A DNA stretch of 64,000 nt from Burhinus oedicnemus (Eukaryota > Chordata > Aves > Charadriiformes > Burhinidae). The DNA lies in the NCBI GenBank assembly GCA_008921705.1, contig VFFE01007600.1, positions 310,858 to 374,857 of the forward strand, written 5' to 3'. Under the pieces are notes generated by a model. That model made no database searches and was not told the DNA's origin. It was given only the letters and a program-made list of their open reading frames with translations. The translations under genes were made by a program, and so were the position numbers. Shown in pieces: positions 24,801-33,866 of the stretch. Each line of letters opens with the position of its first letter. Position 1 is the first letter of the stretch.

Positions 24801-26757
24801 TTTTTTTTTTTCCCCTACCTCTTCAGGGCAGTGGAGGAGAAGAGGAGGATGACCAGGATGAGGTAGATGAAGAATCTCTGACTGAAGATAGTACTTCAGA
24901 GCACCAAGATGAATTGCTTGAGGAATCAGAGGTATCAGAGAAGAAATCACTGTCCTCCTCTCCTACACAGAGTGAACTGTCTCATTCCCTGGCTCAGGAC
25001 CGAGACAAACGGAAGAGAAAGCTCAGGACCTTTTCCTTTTCTGATGATGAAAATAAACCTCCTTCACCAAAGGTACCTTTGAATGTGGATTTGCAGTCTC
25101 ACTGGCTCACTGTTGGGCAAGCATGAATATCTTGGGAGTATTAACCATCAGATGTGTTCTTATATTCTCATATTCTCTGTTACTGCATAAAGGGCATTGT
25201 GAAGACACTACAGAAAATTAAAAATCGTTATTTTTATTACAATCATATTACAGGACTGTAAGAAAGACTAAACAGAAAGCTGTAGACAGAACAGTGAAGT
25301 TTCCATTTGCCAGCTGTTAGCAGTCCTTGGTTCAACCCGAGCAGGGATGTGATGTCGACTAAATCCTGGTTTTAGATCCCTGCTTACTGGCTATAACATT
25401 GTTCTAACCTCCACCCTCAGCACAATGCTATTCTGCACATCACTGCTAACCAAGAAACCTCTACAATTTGAGCTCTCATTAGAACTTTATTCGGCAGCTG
25501 AATGTTTGAGTGTGGGGGAGTAGAGGGGAGTGTTGGTCCATTGCGTATGTAATATTTTGGGAATTCTTTTTGCGCTGGGTGGCTTGTCTAGGACATGAAG
25601 ATGGAAGTTGCTGAAAAGCTGCAGCTAGACAGTAACCCTCTGGAATGGAGTGTGGCTGACGTTGTACGATTCCTCAAATCCACTGACTGTGCACCACTGG
25701 CAAGAATTTTCCTTGATCAGGTATGGTTTTCTGTCTGTTAAAATGTTGAATCTGTTACTTTGCTTCTTACCCTCTAATGAATCACAAAAAAAAGCTAGTT
25801 TAAATTTTATAATAGGGTTTTGAGGGAACAAAAAGACGTGCAACCTTTGCATGCGCAACAACAGTTGGGAGAGGAGGGTTAAGGGAATGGCCAGAATTTT
25901 TCAGGTTTCTATAACTTGAGTGGAGGACGTTTTGGTCTATGGGGCATCCGAATCCCAAAACAGTAGAGAATGCCTGCAACAAAGCAGCATGAAGGCAGGA
26001 GCCTGTTGTCTAGGACACAGAGTTTTGCCACTTGCATTGGCTTTTCCAAATGATAAATGTTGTCTGTTCTGCAGACTAACTGCAGGTATCACAGTGTTGT
26101 ACAGCTGCCCAACGAGTGAACATTTTTGTGCTGAAGTATGACAACTAGAGTACAAGCATGAGTCAAGTTAACATTGTTCTTGCATCTTTGTTCTTGCCAC
26201 AAAAAACATCATCTGTCAAGACTAGTACTGGAAGTGGTGATGAGTATGGTTTATGATAGATGTTCCAGAAGATGTACTTTTCCTTGTAGAATCTCTATTT
26301 CTCTAGAAAGATGCAAAGGATAGGTAAAGAGACTTTCTGCATTAAATTGTCTTGGTTTCTGTTACTAGGTTTATTTTTTAAAAATAACGTATCATGAGGT
26401 TCTGTCCCTTAGCCAGTGAATTTGAGCTGACATTTTAAGAAATAAGTTAATTTGTTGTGAGAAAGAGAGATTATTTTTTTTAAGCTGCCTGGAGTAGCAT
26501 GAAAGGAAATACCTGATTCAGAAACTGTCCTGAATCTGAAATTACAGCAAGTCAAAGCTGAAGGAACAGGGAAAATAAAAATGCAAAGTGACTATAGAGT
26601 TTTTGTCTTCTGACAGGAAATCGATGGCCAGGCACTGCTGCTACTGACCCTGCCCACCGTTCAGGAGTGTATGGACTTGAAGCTTGGGCCAGCTATTAAA
26701 CTTTGCCATCACATTGAGAGGGTCAAACTTGCCTTTTACCAGCAGTTTGCTAACTGA
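773..26757 (+). CDS. SFMBT1: SFMBT1, Scm-like with four MBT domains protein 1 (5' partial, 19 exons)
   Basis: This gene encodes a nuclear Polycomb-group-related repressor. Family members read methylated histone tails through MBT repeats and work with YY1-type and LSD1/CoREST-type complexes (established knowledge). Coding exons: 773-867, 5766-6006, 6458-6546, 7428-7674, 9173-9270, 10354-10455, 11186-11336, 13173-13255, 14699-14828, 15529-15642, 16904-16946, 18202-18266, 19690-19829, 21726-21835, 23537-23712, 24465-24643, 24827-25072, 25592-25720, 26617-26757. All introns are GT-AG and the phases join exactly. Numbering window residues from the first complete codon gives MBT1 at about 10-110, MBT2 118-222, MBT3 232-336, MBT4 344-441, SLED/DUF3588 488-628, a basic then acidic linker 630-769, and SAM 786-854. 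The 858 codons compare with 866 in human. The initiator exon (human MNGEQQLD...) is not in 1-772. No frameshift or premature stop was seen. Confidence 0.97.
868..5765 (+). other. SFMBT1: SFMBT1 intron, 4.9 kb
   Basis: This is the largest SFMBT1 intron in the window. It is mostly unique, moderately AT-rich sequence. The only structure I could pick out is a long minus-strand open frame without an ATG (about 1216-1731, listed separately). Slightly GC-richer stretches at about 2500-2680 and 3960-4190 show no gene signal. Confidence 0.6.
1216..1731 (-). pseudogene. Long ATG-less open frame, possible protein relic (unrecognised)
   Basis: About 172 codons are open on the minus strand inside an SFMBT1 intron, from the stop at about 1732-1734 down to 1216. 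There is no ATG near the 5' end, and the first ATG in frame is a few codons from the C-terminus, so it is not a normal gene. The translated text looks protein-like, for example [20 protein letters not shown] and [19 protein letters not shown], with well-mixed composition. I do not recognise a family. No poly(A) tail, flanking duplication or splice signals were seen. It may be an old retrocopy fragment or a chance frame; one frame this long in 64 kb is not improbable. Confidence 0.25.
5766..6006 (+). CDS. SFMBT1: SFMBT1 exon, core of MBT repeat 1
   Basis: The exon encodes window residues 32-111. It includes [45 protein letters not shown] and HPIGWCEQN, the standard MBT succession of G-M-K-L-E, W-V-A, L-L-L-R-Y-D-G, F-W-C-D and P-I-G-W-C. 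The acceptor is cttcag|GTG and the donor GAAG|gtattg, and it ends in phase 1. An in-frame stop in the following intron makes the exon end clear. Confidence 0.97.
6458..6546 (+). CDS. SFMBT1: SFMBT1 exon, MBT1-MBT2 linker
   Basis: The exon completes the split Gly codon and encodes [19 protein letters not shown]...NLLEG, the helical linker that opens MBT2. The acceptor is cacttag and the donor GGG|gtaagt. It matches human GIRDKVSDWDEFLRQTLIGA in length and pattern. The 451-bp intron before it holds no other signal. Confidence 0.94.
6547..7427 (+). other. SFMBT1: SFMBT1 intron with poly-T tracts and an assembly gap
   Basis: This 881-bp intron contains a T run at about 6918-6935 that ends directly in 20 Ns, and a second T run at about 7020-7036. 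No gene, hairpin or repeat family was recognised. Confidence 0.7.
6936..6955. other. Assembly gap (20 N)
   Basis: Twenty Ns follow immediately after a run of about 17 T. The gap length is probably a placeholder, and the homopolymer is the likely cause of the assembly break. It lies within an SFMBT1 intron and costs no coding sequence, because the flanking exons join in frame. Confidence 0.98.
7428..7674 (+). CDS. SFMBT1: SFMBT1 exon, core of MBT repeat 2
   Basis: The exon encodes residues 142-223. It includes [53 protein letters not shown] and [11 protein letters not shown]. This is the second MBT repeat, with the expected W-I-V, L-K-L-R-Y-E-G and V-G-W-A signature. The acceptor is ttgtag|CTT and the donor TTAG|gtactt, giving phase 1. 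The following 1.5-kb intron shows nothing noteworthy. Confidence 0.96.
9173..9270 (+). CDS. SFMBT1: SFMBT1 exon, MBT2-MBT3 linker
   Basis: The exon completes the split codon as Ala and encodes [21 protein letters not shown] followed by a Glu run and ending in DLFK. The human counterpart has [24 protein letters not shown]. It carries a codon repeat of GAG (five Glu), a place where length variation between species is plausible. The acceptor is attcaag and the donor AAG|gtaaag. Confidence 0.95.
9271..10353 (+). other. SFMBT1: SFMBT1 intron, nothing recognised
   Basis: This is an AT-rich 1.1-kb intron. A short stretch near 9448-9470 (aatcataggattatac) faintly recalls the tail of a CR1 LINE, but the adjoining sequence does not support it. 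Confidence 0.5.
10354..10455 (+). CDS. SFMBT1: SFMBT1 exon, start of MBT repeat 3
   Basis: The exon encodes 34 residues, [20 protein letters not shown] and onward to PATVLK, the G-M-K-L-E-A-V-D opening of MBT3. It is phase 0 at both ends. The acceptor is tttcag and the donor AAG|gtacca. The 730-bp intron that follows includes an A13 run at about 10601-10614 and nothing else. Confidence 0.96.
11186..11336 (+). CDS. SFMBT1: SFMBT1 exon, remainder of MBT repeat 3
   Basis: The exon encodes [19 protein letters not shown], then [20 protein letters not shown] and LLSPPP. It carries the I-F-P-V-Q-W signature of the third MBT repeat. The acceptor is atgtag and the donor CCAG|gtatgt, giving phase 1. 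Human reads VFDEKYFLVEMDDLRPE and [13 protein letters not shown] here. Confidence 0.96.
11337..13172 (+). other. SFMBT1: SFMBT1 intron, 1.8 kb, no other feature
   Basis: This is non-coding sequence between the MBT3 and MBT4 exons. I saw only an A-rich run near 12720-12735 and ordinary unique sequence. Confidence 0.5.
13173..13255 (+). CDS. SFMBT1: SFMBT1 exon, N-terminal arm of MBT repeat 4
   Basis: The exon encodes (G)[20 protein letters not shown] and PQSCFPS. The F-D-W-A-D-Y-L arm repeats the pattern of the exon at 773-867, as expected of a duplicated MBT unit. The acceptor is cacctag and the donor TCG|gtaagg. Confidence 0.96.
13256..14698 (+). other. SFMBT1: SFMBT1 intron, 1.4 kb, no other feature
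   Basis: This is ordinary intronic sequence. A T10 run near 14475 and AT-rich stretches were the only low-complexity segments seen. Confidence 0.5.
14699..14828 (+). CDS. SFMBT1: SFMBT1 exon, MBT repeat 4 (first half)
   Basis: The exon encodes [20 protein letters not shown], then [21 protein letters not shown]. The N-M-K-L-E-A-V-N and W-L-Q-L-E motifs are diagnostic of the fourth MBT repeat. The acceptor is tttctag and the donor GAAG|gtaagc. The next intron is 700 bp and unremarkable. Confidence 0.96.
15529..15642 (+). CDS. SFMBT1: SFMBT1 exon, MBT repeat 4 (second half)
   Basis: The exon encodes (G)[20 protein letters not shown], then [23 protein letters not shown] closes MBT4. The acceptor is tgaacag, which has a weak purine-containing upstream tract, and the donor ATAG|gtatca. 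The frame continues cleanly into the 43-nt exon. Confidence 0.95.
15643..16903 (+). other. SFMBT1: SFMBT1 intron, 1.3 kb, with two adjacent hairpins
   Basis: This intron contains two back-to-back perfect inverted repeats at 16517-16559 (listed separately) about 350 bp before the 43-nt exon. I see nothing else. Confidence 0.6.
16517..16559. repeat. Twin perfect short hairpins in SFMBT1 intron
   Basis: The first stem is aacctaacc (16517-16525) with loop ttt and ggttaggtt (16529-16537). The second is ttcagcacc (16537-16545) with loop tttg and ggtgctgaa (16550-16558), extendable by one pair. They abut and share base 16537. Both arms are perfectly complementary. The origin and function are unknown. 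Confidence 0.75.
16904..16946 (+). CDS. SFMBT1: SFMBT1 43-nt exon after MBT4
   Basis: This is the shortest exon of the gene. It encodes (V)[13 protein letters not shown](Q), equivalent to human [14 protein letters not shown]. The frame requires phase 1 in and phase 2 out, and both neighbours fit. The acceptor is cttcag and the donor CA|gtaagt. Skipping it would shift the frame. The following 1.25-kb intron is plain. Confidence 0.92.
18202..18266 (+). CDS. SFMBT1: SFMBT1 exon, linker to SLED domain
   Basis: The exon encodes [20 protein letters not shown] and S, matching human VPSSRTVHEGLRNQELNSTES. The acceptor is atttcag and the donor TCAG|gtattg. It is a 65-nt exon in a poorly ordered linker between the MBT array and the SLED domain. 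The 1.4-kb intron that follows shows no feature. Confidence 0.93.
19690..19829 (+). CDS. SFMBT1: SFMBT1 exon, SLED/DUF3588-type domain part 1
   Basis: The exon encodes [20 protein letters not shown], then [20 protein letters not shown] and VLVLKE. This Cys-containing stretch is almost identical to mammalian SFMBT1 and opens the domain shared with SCML2/SCMH1-type proteins. The acceptor is ttcgcag and the donor GAG|gtgagg. The following intron is 1.9 kb, AT-rich and without other features. Confidence 0.97.
21726..21835 (+). CDS. SFMBT1: SFMBT1 exon, SLED-type domain part 2
   Basis: The exon encodes [20 protein letters not shown], then [16 protein letters not shown](K). The acceptor is tgtag after a C/T-rich tract and the donor is CCAA|gtaaat. 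The residues after L-Q-L-D differ most from human (LDKDSVWHGCGEVLKA). The following 1.7-kb intron shows nothing recognisable. Confidence 0.96.
23537..23712 (+). CDS. SFMBT1: SFMBT1 exon, SLED-type domain part 3
   Basis: The exon encodes [20 protein letters not shown], then [20 protein letters not shown] and [18 protein letters not shown]. The Cys spacing is kept as in human. The acceptor is atgctag and the donor ACA|gtgagt. It ends the SLED-like domain, and the next exon begins the basic linker. Confidence 0.97.
24465..24643 (+). CDS. SFMBT1: SFMBT1 exon, basic KR-rich linker
   Basis: The exon encodes (T)[20 protein letters not shown], an AT-hook-like GRPPGG core, then [20 protein letters not shown], then [14 protein letters not shown]. 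The clustered Lys/Arg is a likely nuclear localisation and nucleic-acid-binding segment (inference). The acceptor is ctggtag and the donor CAG|gtatga. Confidence 0.96.
24827..25072 (+). CDS. SFMBT1: SFMBT1 exon, acidic/serine linker
   Basis: The exon has 82 codons, beginning [20 protein letters not shown] and ending [16 protein letters not shown]. It carries the conserved [11 protein letters not shown] block. It is low-complexity and acidic, probably disordered, and phase 0 at both ends. The acceptor sits behind a T-rich tract (cctcttcag) and the donor is AAG|gtacct. Only 183 bp separate it from the preceding exon. Confidence 0.96.
25592..25720 (+). CDS. SFMBT1: SFMBT1 exon, SAM domain part 1
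   Basis: The exon encodes [20 protein letters not shown], then [20 protein letters not shown] and LDQ. The W-S-V-x-D-V-V-x-F motif is the first helix of the SAM/SPM domain, which in this family mediates head-to-tail self-association. The acceptor is gtctag and the donor CAG|gtatgg. The 896-bp intron that follows has no other feature. Confidence 0.97.
26617..26757 (+). CDS. SFMBT1: SFMBT1 last coding exon, SAM domain part 2 and stop
   Basis: The exon encodes [20 protein letters not shown], then [20 protein letters not shown] and YQQFAN, then TGA at 26755-26757. E-I-D-G-x-A-L-L-L-L and K-L-G-P-A-x-K are canonical SAM motifs. The stop coincides with the human C-terminus (...FYEQFAN). The acceptor is tgacag. 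Confidence 0.97.
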   Translation, partial: EIDGQALLLLTLPTVQECMDLKLGPAIKLCHHIERVKLAFYQQFAN

Positions 26758-27855
26758 GGAGCAGCCAAGTTGAAGTGGGCCTTTGAAGCACAACTACAAA
26801 AAAACGCTCCTTTCTCTCTAGCAAGAAAAGCCAAATGAAGTTAAACTGGGGCCCTGGTGACCGAAGAGTGTCTGTCAGCCTCAGTTTTTCACTTTGACAA
26901 AAGAAAGACAACATCTGGAGCAAAATGCCAATGCAAACACAGGGGCTACTCTACCAGCTGCCAGCTCGGGAACACAATAGTCTCTTGCTCTATGGTTCCC
27001 TTTTTTTAATGTATTTTTTAATGATTACAGAAAAGTCTCCTCTGGTGGGAAATGACATTTCAATAGTTCTGTTGGCACAGAACTTTAAAAGGAGAAACAG
27101 ATCCTGTTTACGTTAGCATGTAGGCTGCCAGAAATAACCTTTCTCTGTTCCTGATGATTCACAGAATCCCCTTCCCTCCCTGTGGGCAAACACTTGCTTT
27201 ACCACAGCACTGGCTTTGGAATGTGCTCTTTGCACATTCGTGTGTTAATGTTGAGTTTTTTAATGAATTTGTTCATTGTTAGGACAATGATGTGGCCACA
27301 GGGTTCTGAATGTACAGTATAGCAAGAGTGTAGTTACTTTTGGATTTTGTTTTGTTTATTTTGGTTTTTTGTTTCGTTGTTGGATTTTTGTTTTGTTTTT
27401 ACTACCTCTCTAGCCTGAACAGTAGAAGTGATGAACTAAAAAGGGAGGGAACTACTACTTCTGGACAAATTGTCTGTAGCTGCACAGCAATCTCTTCTTT
27501 AGGCATGTCAGGAGTACAAATCAGTATCATCATAGAGAGCTTCTGTTCCAAAGCTTTAGCTGAAAGCTGCGTAGGCTTAACCTGGATGTTACCTTTTTCT
27601 CAGATGTCAGAAAACGTGATTATTTTGCACTTCTCTTACAGGTGGGCTGTAGGAAAAAGGAAGGAAAGAGAAAGTGCCTCTGCATTTTCTATATTTTGAT
27701 TGTCAGATAAAATTTCTTTTTTTTTTTAATTGTGTGAAGTTATTTCCTTTTTCTTACAGCAAACAATTTGGCCATGTACACAGAGCCTGTCAGCAGACTT
27801 TTGCTTTCCTCCTTGAATATCTTTTTAGAGAATAAACTAAGAAAATGGCAGTCAA
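26758..27855 (+). other. SFMBT1: SFMBT1 3' UTR, minimal extent
   Basis: This is non-coding sequence downstream of the SFMBT1 stop up to just beyond the first AATAAA (27831-27836). The true end is uncertain. Other candidate hexamers lie at 28155-28160 (ATTAAA), 28892-28897 and 31721-31726 (both AATAAA), so a longer 3' UTR is possible. Confidence 0.45.
27831..27836 (+). terminator. SFMBT1: Candidate poly(A) signal of SFMBT1
   Basis: This is the first canonical AATAAA after the stop codon, 1.07 kb downstream. A GT-containing stretch follows at about 27878-27890. No transcript evidence is available, so a more distal site could be the main one. Confidence 0.4.
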
Positions 27856-30800
27856 TAGAGGACTGCAGCTTAGCTCTGCCAGTGTTTGGCAGAAACTATC
27901 TTATGAGCATGACTTTGTATTTTTAACTATTTACAGCTGCCAGGATCAGACTTGATGAAAATGTGGGGGGTGGGAAGGGGTTTTGTGCTTTTTTTAGAGA
28001 GAAGGAAAAGGACCAGAGGGACATCTAGTTTCATCAGTAGACCCACAGTAGGATGAACTGCTGATTTTAATTTTCCAGGGTAACAAAACCCAATCAGCCA
28101 CTTGCTGTAGACCTGCGCTTTACAATTTAAGTAACAGGGCTTACCTTACTTTCCATTAAAGATGTGGGAAACTCGCATCAGGCTCAAGATCTGCATCAAA
28201 TAAGCATTAGGTTTCAGATGGCTTGCATTCATTCCCTCTGCCTGTTCTCAGAGTATTTGGGGGAGCACAGGCAGGAGCTTTATGTGTGCAGCCCTGGTCC
28301 TTTATCTCCTATTCAAATACATTTTTGCAGAAAGCCCCTGGCATTTGAGGTAGGAAGGTGCTCACTGCAGGAGTTTGTTTTGGAAAGATGCCTTTGGTGG
28401 TTTCTGATAAACACTGGTTACTCAGGTCAAATGGATTGATTCAATGGTCTCTTGAGCCTGATGTGATCAGTTGTTCTGATACTGTGAGCCGTAGGATTCA
28501 GCGAGGAGGTCATCTGTAAACTAAGAGCTGAGTTTGCATAATCTATGTGTCTGTATTTGCCACATAGGTGTTGAGGGAGAGCTACCTCCAATGAAAACTG
28601 TAAACTAAGCAAAGCTAAATAACTGGGGTTTATTTCTTTTGCCCCTTAGAATATCTGTCTAGTCAAGGCAGAACTATATACAGAAGTGCTAAAATCAGAT
28701 AAATTTTTTTCCGTTCCAGAATCAAAACATGAATGTCAGACAGACTGTTTACTAGCTGAGTATTCTTGAGGGAGGGAAGGCAGTGTGTAGCTAGGACAAT
28801 TTTTTTTCTCCGAAGTTGTAAGCAGAGTCTGAAAACAGAATTAAATAGAAATCAAAGTGCCCCTCTTCTTCCTCACACCAGATACGTAGCCAATAAATGG
28901 ATGTTTTGGCTCTTGATGTTGTGCTTAGGTCATCTGCCTGTACTCTGTTCCCTTAGGACAAGCTCAGTGATAAGCCATTAGGCCTGAAAAAATTTTTGAA
29001 AGAAACATTGCTGCTGTATGTCAGTGTCTTGTCTTGAGAAATTTCACCAGCAGAGAACTTCTGGGCTGGAAGATGATGCTTTTGGATCATATTTGTCATT
29101 CTTCAGGGTTTCCAGAATTCCATTGCACTGATGCCCAGCAGAATTGACCTGCATAGCCAAGAGATGTTGTTTCCACCTTTCCCCATGGACAGACAGATGT
29201 CTTTTTAAGTAGTTGTCAGGAGAGAACAGAGCTTAAAGGGTAATTTAGTGAACCTGTTAACACGGCACCTAGGGTTTTAAATACAAATGTCATATTTCTT
29301 TTTCTTACTAAATGAAGCAGTCAGCAGTTTCAGAGGTTAGTGGGATACTTACTCGTCACCTTTGGCATGTTTTATAGGCTGAATTTTTCTGCCTTGTTTT
29401 GGGAGGCACTGACAGTCTGGTCCCAATGGGATCTATTTTAGTTGAGATTTTCAAAAGGGATGTTTTCATTATTTGTGAAATGTTTTTATGCTGCACACGG
29501 GTACTGTACACTCTGTTTCCTGGAAAAAAATGCACTCTGTTTTATTGCTGGATTTAAAAGGGATAATTGGGGCTTTATCTTGATGGATGGTGTTTCTACT
29601 TTACTCTGTTTCAAGTTCTTCTTTCTCTATGCCTGGCAGATGACACAACTGCACTTATATTTGTTCATCTTACTCCAACATGACTTGAAATTGGCTTATG
29701 TGCTGCTTTAGTTGCTCTTTTTCTTCAAAACTGGATTTCGGGTAGCCAATGGCTTTGGGTGATACCAATGTTTCACCAGCAGGAGTTGCTGGGACTGTAT
29801 TAATTTAAGCTTCAGGAATTTGTGCTGTCCTCTACCACATCCATTCACCATAAGATATGACAAAGCTGGAGTCCAGAGAAAGGCAGTGGTGTCTTGCACA
29901 AATGTCTTCAGTACAAGAAAATGAGCCCTCCATTGGGCCTCGTGTACTGTTTATGTGGATGGTAAAAGGAGATTACCCTTGGCTGACCCATTGAGGGTTT
30001 GTATTCTTGCTTGTTTCACTTTCATATGCATTGTACAGTCTTGGTTTTGCACATCATAGCATTAGAAACCTGGCGGTGCCTCCATATGGCACTTGTACTG
30101 TGCTAAGCTTAGCCTTGTTAGGCAGAAAGATTTATTTTTTTTTTAATTTTATTTTTTTTTAGCTACTATAGTGTGGTTTCTGCACCGCACAAAGAGTCCA
30201 TAACAGAGAAGTACTTGACCTCCAAAAATGTCATGGAGGGTTAACATGGTAAACTTACCCCCCAAAGCATGAGCAGCTTGCAGTCCATCCTAAACTGAAA
30301 GCAATGCTTCCAGAACAGGAGAGGTACAGCACTGATCTTGGTGAATGAAGACTACTTTTTTCTAACGCTAAACATTTCTGAAAGTTGCTCTTTGAGGAAT
30401 GAAACAAAAGGCAGATTCATTTGTGTGTTGTATAGAACTCCAGGAGTGTTTGCAGTCTCTCCTGGGATTACTGGAAACAGTACATACAGAGTTTGGGAGT
30501 GGTTGTTAACATTACTTTCTCTTGTCACAACTTTCAGCAGTATTTTGTTGTTGTTTTAGGATTTGCTAGTGTTTATTCTTGATTCCAGTGATGCTTTAAA
30601 GGAGAGAAGGAGTATTTAGCTGCTAGGTCCTCAGAAGTGTAAATATATTTACAGTTGATTGGACTGAGCACTCCATTCTTCTGTATAAAGAACAAAGACT
30701 TGGTACGTTGTTAGCAAAAGGCAAAGTGGCTTGCAAGATTTTTGAATGTAATGGAATAGGCTTCAAAACTGTCAAGCTGGAATTGGAGACTGGATACCAA

Positions 30801-31949
30801 ATCTGTTGTTAGAGGAGAAGTTACTAGATGAAGTAGCCTTACCGGAACACCAAAAGTACGATGATCCTATACAAAGCTACTCCTTAATCAGTCCTGTTAC
30901 ATAGTGGCAGACCCGTTACTGCCTGCTGTGAGCTCAAATTACCCAAAAGTAACTAAGCACAAAGACACAGGCTCTGTCAGGAAACTTCAAGTGTTGGCTG
31001 AAGCCTCCACTTTAAAGGGATTGTGTGCTGAACCCACATTTCAGAGTGCTGCCAACCTTCCCCAAACATGCATGTAGCCTTGTTTTCAAAGGCAGCCTTT
31101 CGGGCGAAGGATTAGAATGGGACTTGGGAACACCAGATACAATAAGACTGTTTAATTGTCATGTGTTTTCTGAAAAAAGCCAAACCAAAAGGAAAAAAAA
31201 AACCCAAAAAACACAACAAACAAAACTGTATTAAATATAGCAAAAATGAGTTAAGGTTTTTGACACTTTGTATCCACGGTCATTTCTAGCTTCCTCAACG
31301 TGGCATCTGGTGTTCTGAAATGCACCAGACATATAAATGGACTTTTTGATGAGAAGACAAATTTATTCTGTTAGGTGCAAAGCCAGCAGTGTTTGGCTCA
31401 GCTTTAAGCCATGGAAGCGAGCAGGTCTTGCGCTGACAAAATTCAGAGGCAGTAGGTCTAACTGACTTAGCACAAACATGGTCACAGAGCTTGTGGAAGT
31501 CCTCTAGCCTTGCACAGTTCAAGAGGAACAGGCCTTCTGCTTGAGACACGGGGACGGCTTACTCAAGTTGTGTGAATGAACAATGAAGTCCGGGCACAAA
31601 TGAATTCTTGCCCACTCTGGAAGTTGTTGAGCACCAGTTTCCAAGAAACCTTGTGGAAAAAAAAAATCTGGAGGTGTCATGTTTCTCCTCTTTCATTTTT
31701 TTTTAGAAATTTCTTCTTAAAATAAATTTTAAATAATCTTTGTAGACAATCAGAGGCCTTCTAGGAGACTCTACCCTAAAGGGTACCTGCTCTCCACCTG
31801 TGGGCCTCTTTCTTATACTAACTCATTGGAACTGATGCACTTTTCCTGTATTTTGCCTTTTTTAATTAGCTGCTTGTTCTTAAACAAAGATTTAAATGCA
31901 TATTGTGTTGTGTCCCTTCTGCTTGTTGTTTTATCTTTCTTTAACTTTT

Positions 31950-31968
31950 AAATATATATATATATATG
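31950..31968. repeat. AT dinucleotide microsatellite
   Basis: A run of about nine AT units lies at 31950-31968. It is a simple repeat without other context. Confidence 0.85.
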
Positions 31969-33861
31969 CAGTGAGACTGAAGTACTACATGGAAGAGAAA
32001 CATGCACAAGAAAATATGCCTATTAAGTCCCACCATTGTTTGAGCAGGTGTAACAATTTAATCAGAGGATTTTTTAAAAAATATTTTGGATGGATATTTT
32101 GCTTGTTTTGTCTGTAAATAGTGTACATAAGTTTGTGGTATATGACAGTTTTAAGTGTTGTAAGAAAATTAAAAAAGATACTTAAACTGTTACGGATGGC
32201 TTTGGTGTTAATATAACGATAAATACTGTTGCTTACCATGAGCAATTTTCTATCTTACAAAAGTGTGGGGAAAACTGTATAGCGTGTTCTGTTACTTGCA
32301 TAAAAGGTAAATGCAGACCACATAAATAACACTTGCACAGGCTTCATGTTAAGAGCTTGATTGGGTTGTATATAGTTTCCTCAAATGCAGGAATCCTGTT
32401 TCTGTAAGCCGCCTTCTAATGTAACAGATTTTGTGTTTCACAGGATGCTGAAGCTATCATACAAGAGCTGAGGACAGAACCTATGAATTGGGGTAATTTT
32501 CTTTTATGGCTTTCTTGGAACATAAGGAGCTGCTTGGTACAATCCAAAGCAAACCTTGCAGATGCTGCTGCTCCTTCTGGATGGTTTTGTAAAGGTTTAC
32601 ACTATTTCGTCAAGTTGAAATTTTAAAAAGAGCTGGCTTTGCTTTCTCTGAATAACATGAAGGTCCACAGCATGTTTCAGAAACAGGTCGGCCTTGCAAA
32701 GTTCTTGTTTCCTCACTTGGCGTTGCAGCAGATTATACTCATGTGCTGCTTGGCACTCGTTTCTTGGCTGTGTGTCAGTTGCCTTGAGCTGATTTTATAC
32801 TGGATGCAGGAAACGCATAGGAGTGGGATGAAACTGATTTGCTTAACGCTGTCTTTAAACATCTATAAATATGTAGGATTTAAGGTAAATCTTTTACTTG
32901 CTTTCACAGAGCTCTGTCAGCTTGAGAGAAATCTGAAGGCTTGTGAATAGCCTGTGTCAGGAGGCAATGTAGTCTTGTCTGCCACAGGTTTCAGAAGGGC
33001 TTATATGAGTCATGAGGAGCTAAAAACCCTTCAAGAGGTATTTTTGGGGCATGATCTGTTTTAAAGCATGGAATATGGAGTAAAACAAGGCATAAGCCCT
33101 TCAAGTTATATTTCCAGATTCATGTCTGAAACATAAATTATGTGTGTAAAAAGCATTAGGTAAATCTTTAACCAGTATAAGCATCCAGGTCAGGTATGTG
33201 TGTGGAACATCTAATGTCCAGCGGCAGCTGTGAAAGGTTAAAAACTGCTCCTGGGCCACAAGTATATAGGTCAGGCCCACATTTGAGATGTGGTGCTTGA
33301 TGGCTGTGATCCCTGCGTCCAAGGGGAGAACAAGTAACCTACTGTGGTCCTTTTCCTTTCTTTTAGATAACTGTCTGCATTCCTGAACTCTTGCTTTTGA
33401 TGCAGCTTAAGGCAGAGGAGCGTTGGCTTGGGGTGCAGCAGCATGGACAGTGCGTTTTGGCCGTGCACTCCGTCAGTCAGAGAATTGAGAGCATTTCGTT
33501 TTCTAGCTCCAACTTCCAGACATTTATGGCACAGCCTAAATACCAGAGAAATCACTGCTGTGTGCCACCACTGTTCAGCATCGCCTGCCAGGAATGACAG
33601 TCATGTAGGTGGGTTTGTAAGGTGGTTGCAACAGATGTCATTATTTGAACAACTATTGCTTCACGTGCTCTGCGTAGTTTTCTGATAGGCTTAAACATGG
33701 TGTACTTTCTGGGTCGTACTTACAAGTGAATTCATATTTAGACTGGGATTTTAATTATCTAAAGAAATTCAAGAAACAGCATAATGCAATGCGACCTGAG
33801 CTGATCCTGCACTAAAAATAAGAACGTAAACTTGGATACAGTCGTGCCTTGTGATGAAGAG

Positions 33862-33866
33862 GGTAC
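33862..33866 (+). repeat. Putative LTR target-site duplication, left copy
   Basis: GGTAC is found again at 34664-34668 immediately after the LTR-like segment. A 5-bp direct repeat can occur by chance, so it is supporting rather than decisive evidence. Confidence 0.45.

Larger units (their letters stand above)
27856..33866. other. SFMBT1-STIMATE intergenic interval or distal 3' UTR
   Basis: These 6 kb hold no credible coding region. I saw two T-rich tracts near 30130-30160, an A-rich run near 31190-31220 and a dinucleotide (AT) run at about 31950-31968. No tRNA, snoRNA box pair or transposon family was recognised. Part could be an extended SFMBT1 3' UTR. Confidence 0.5.
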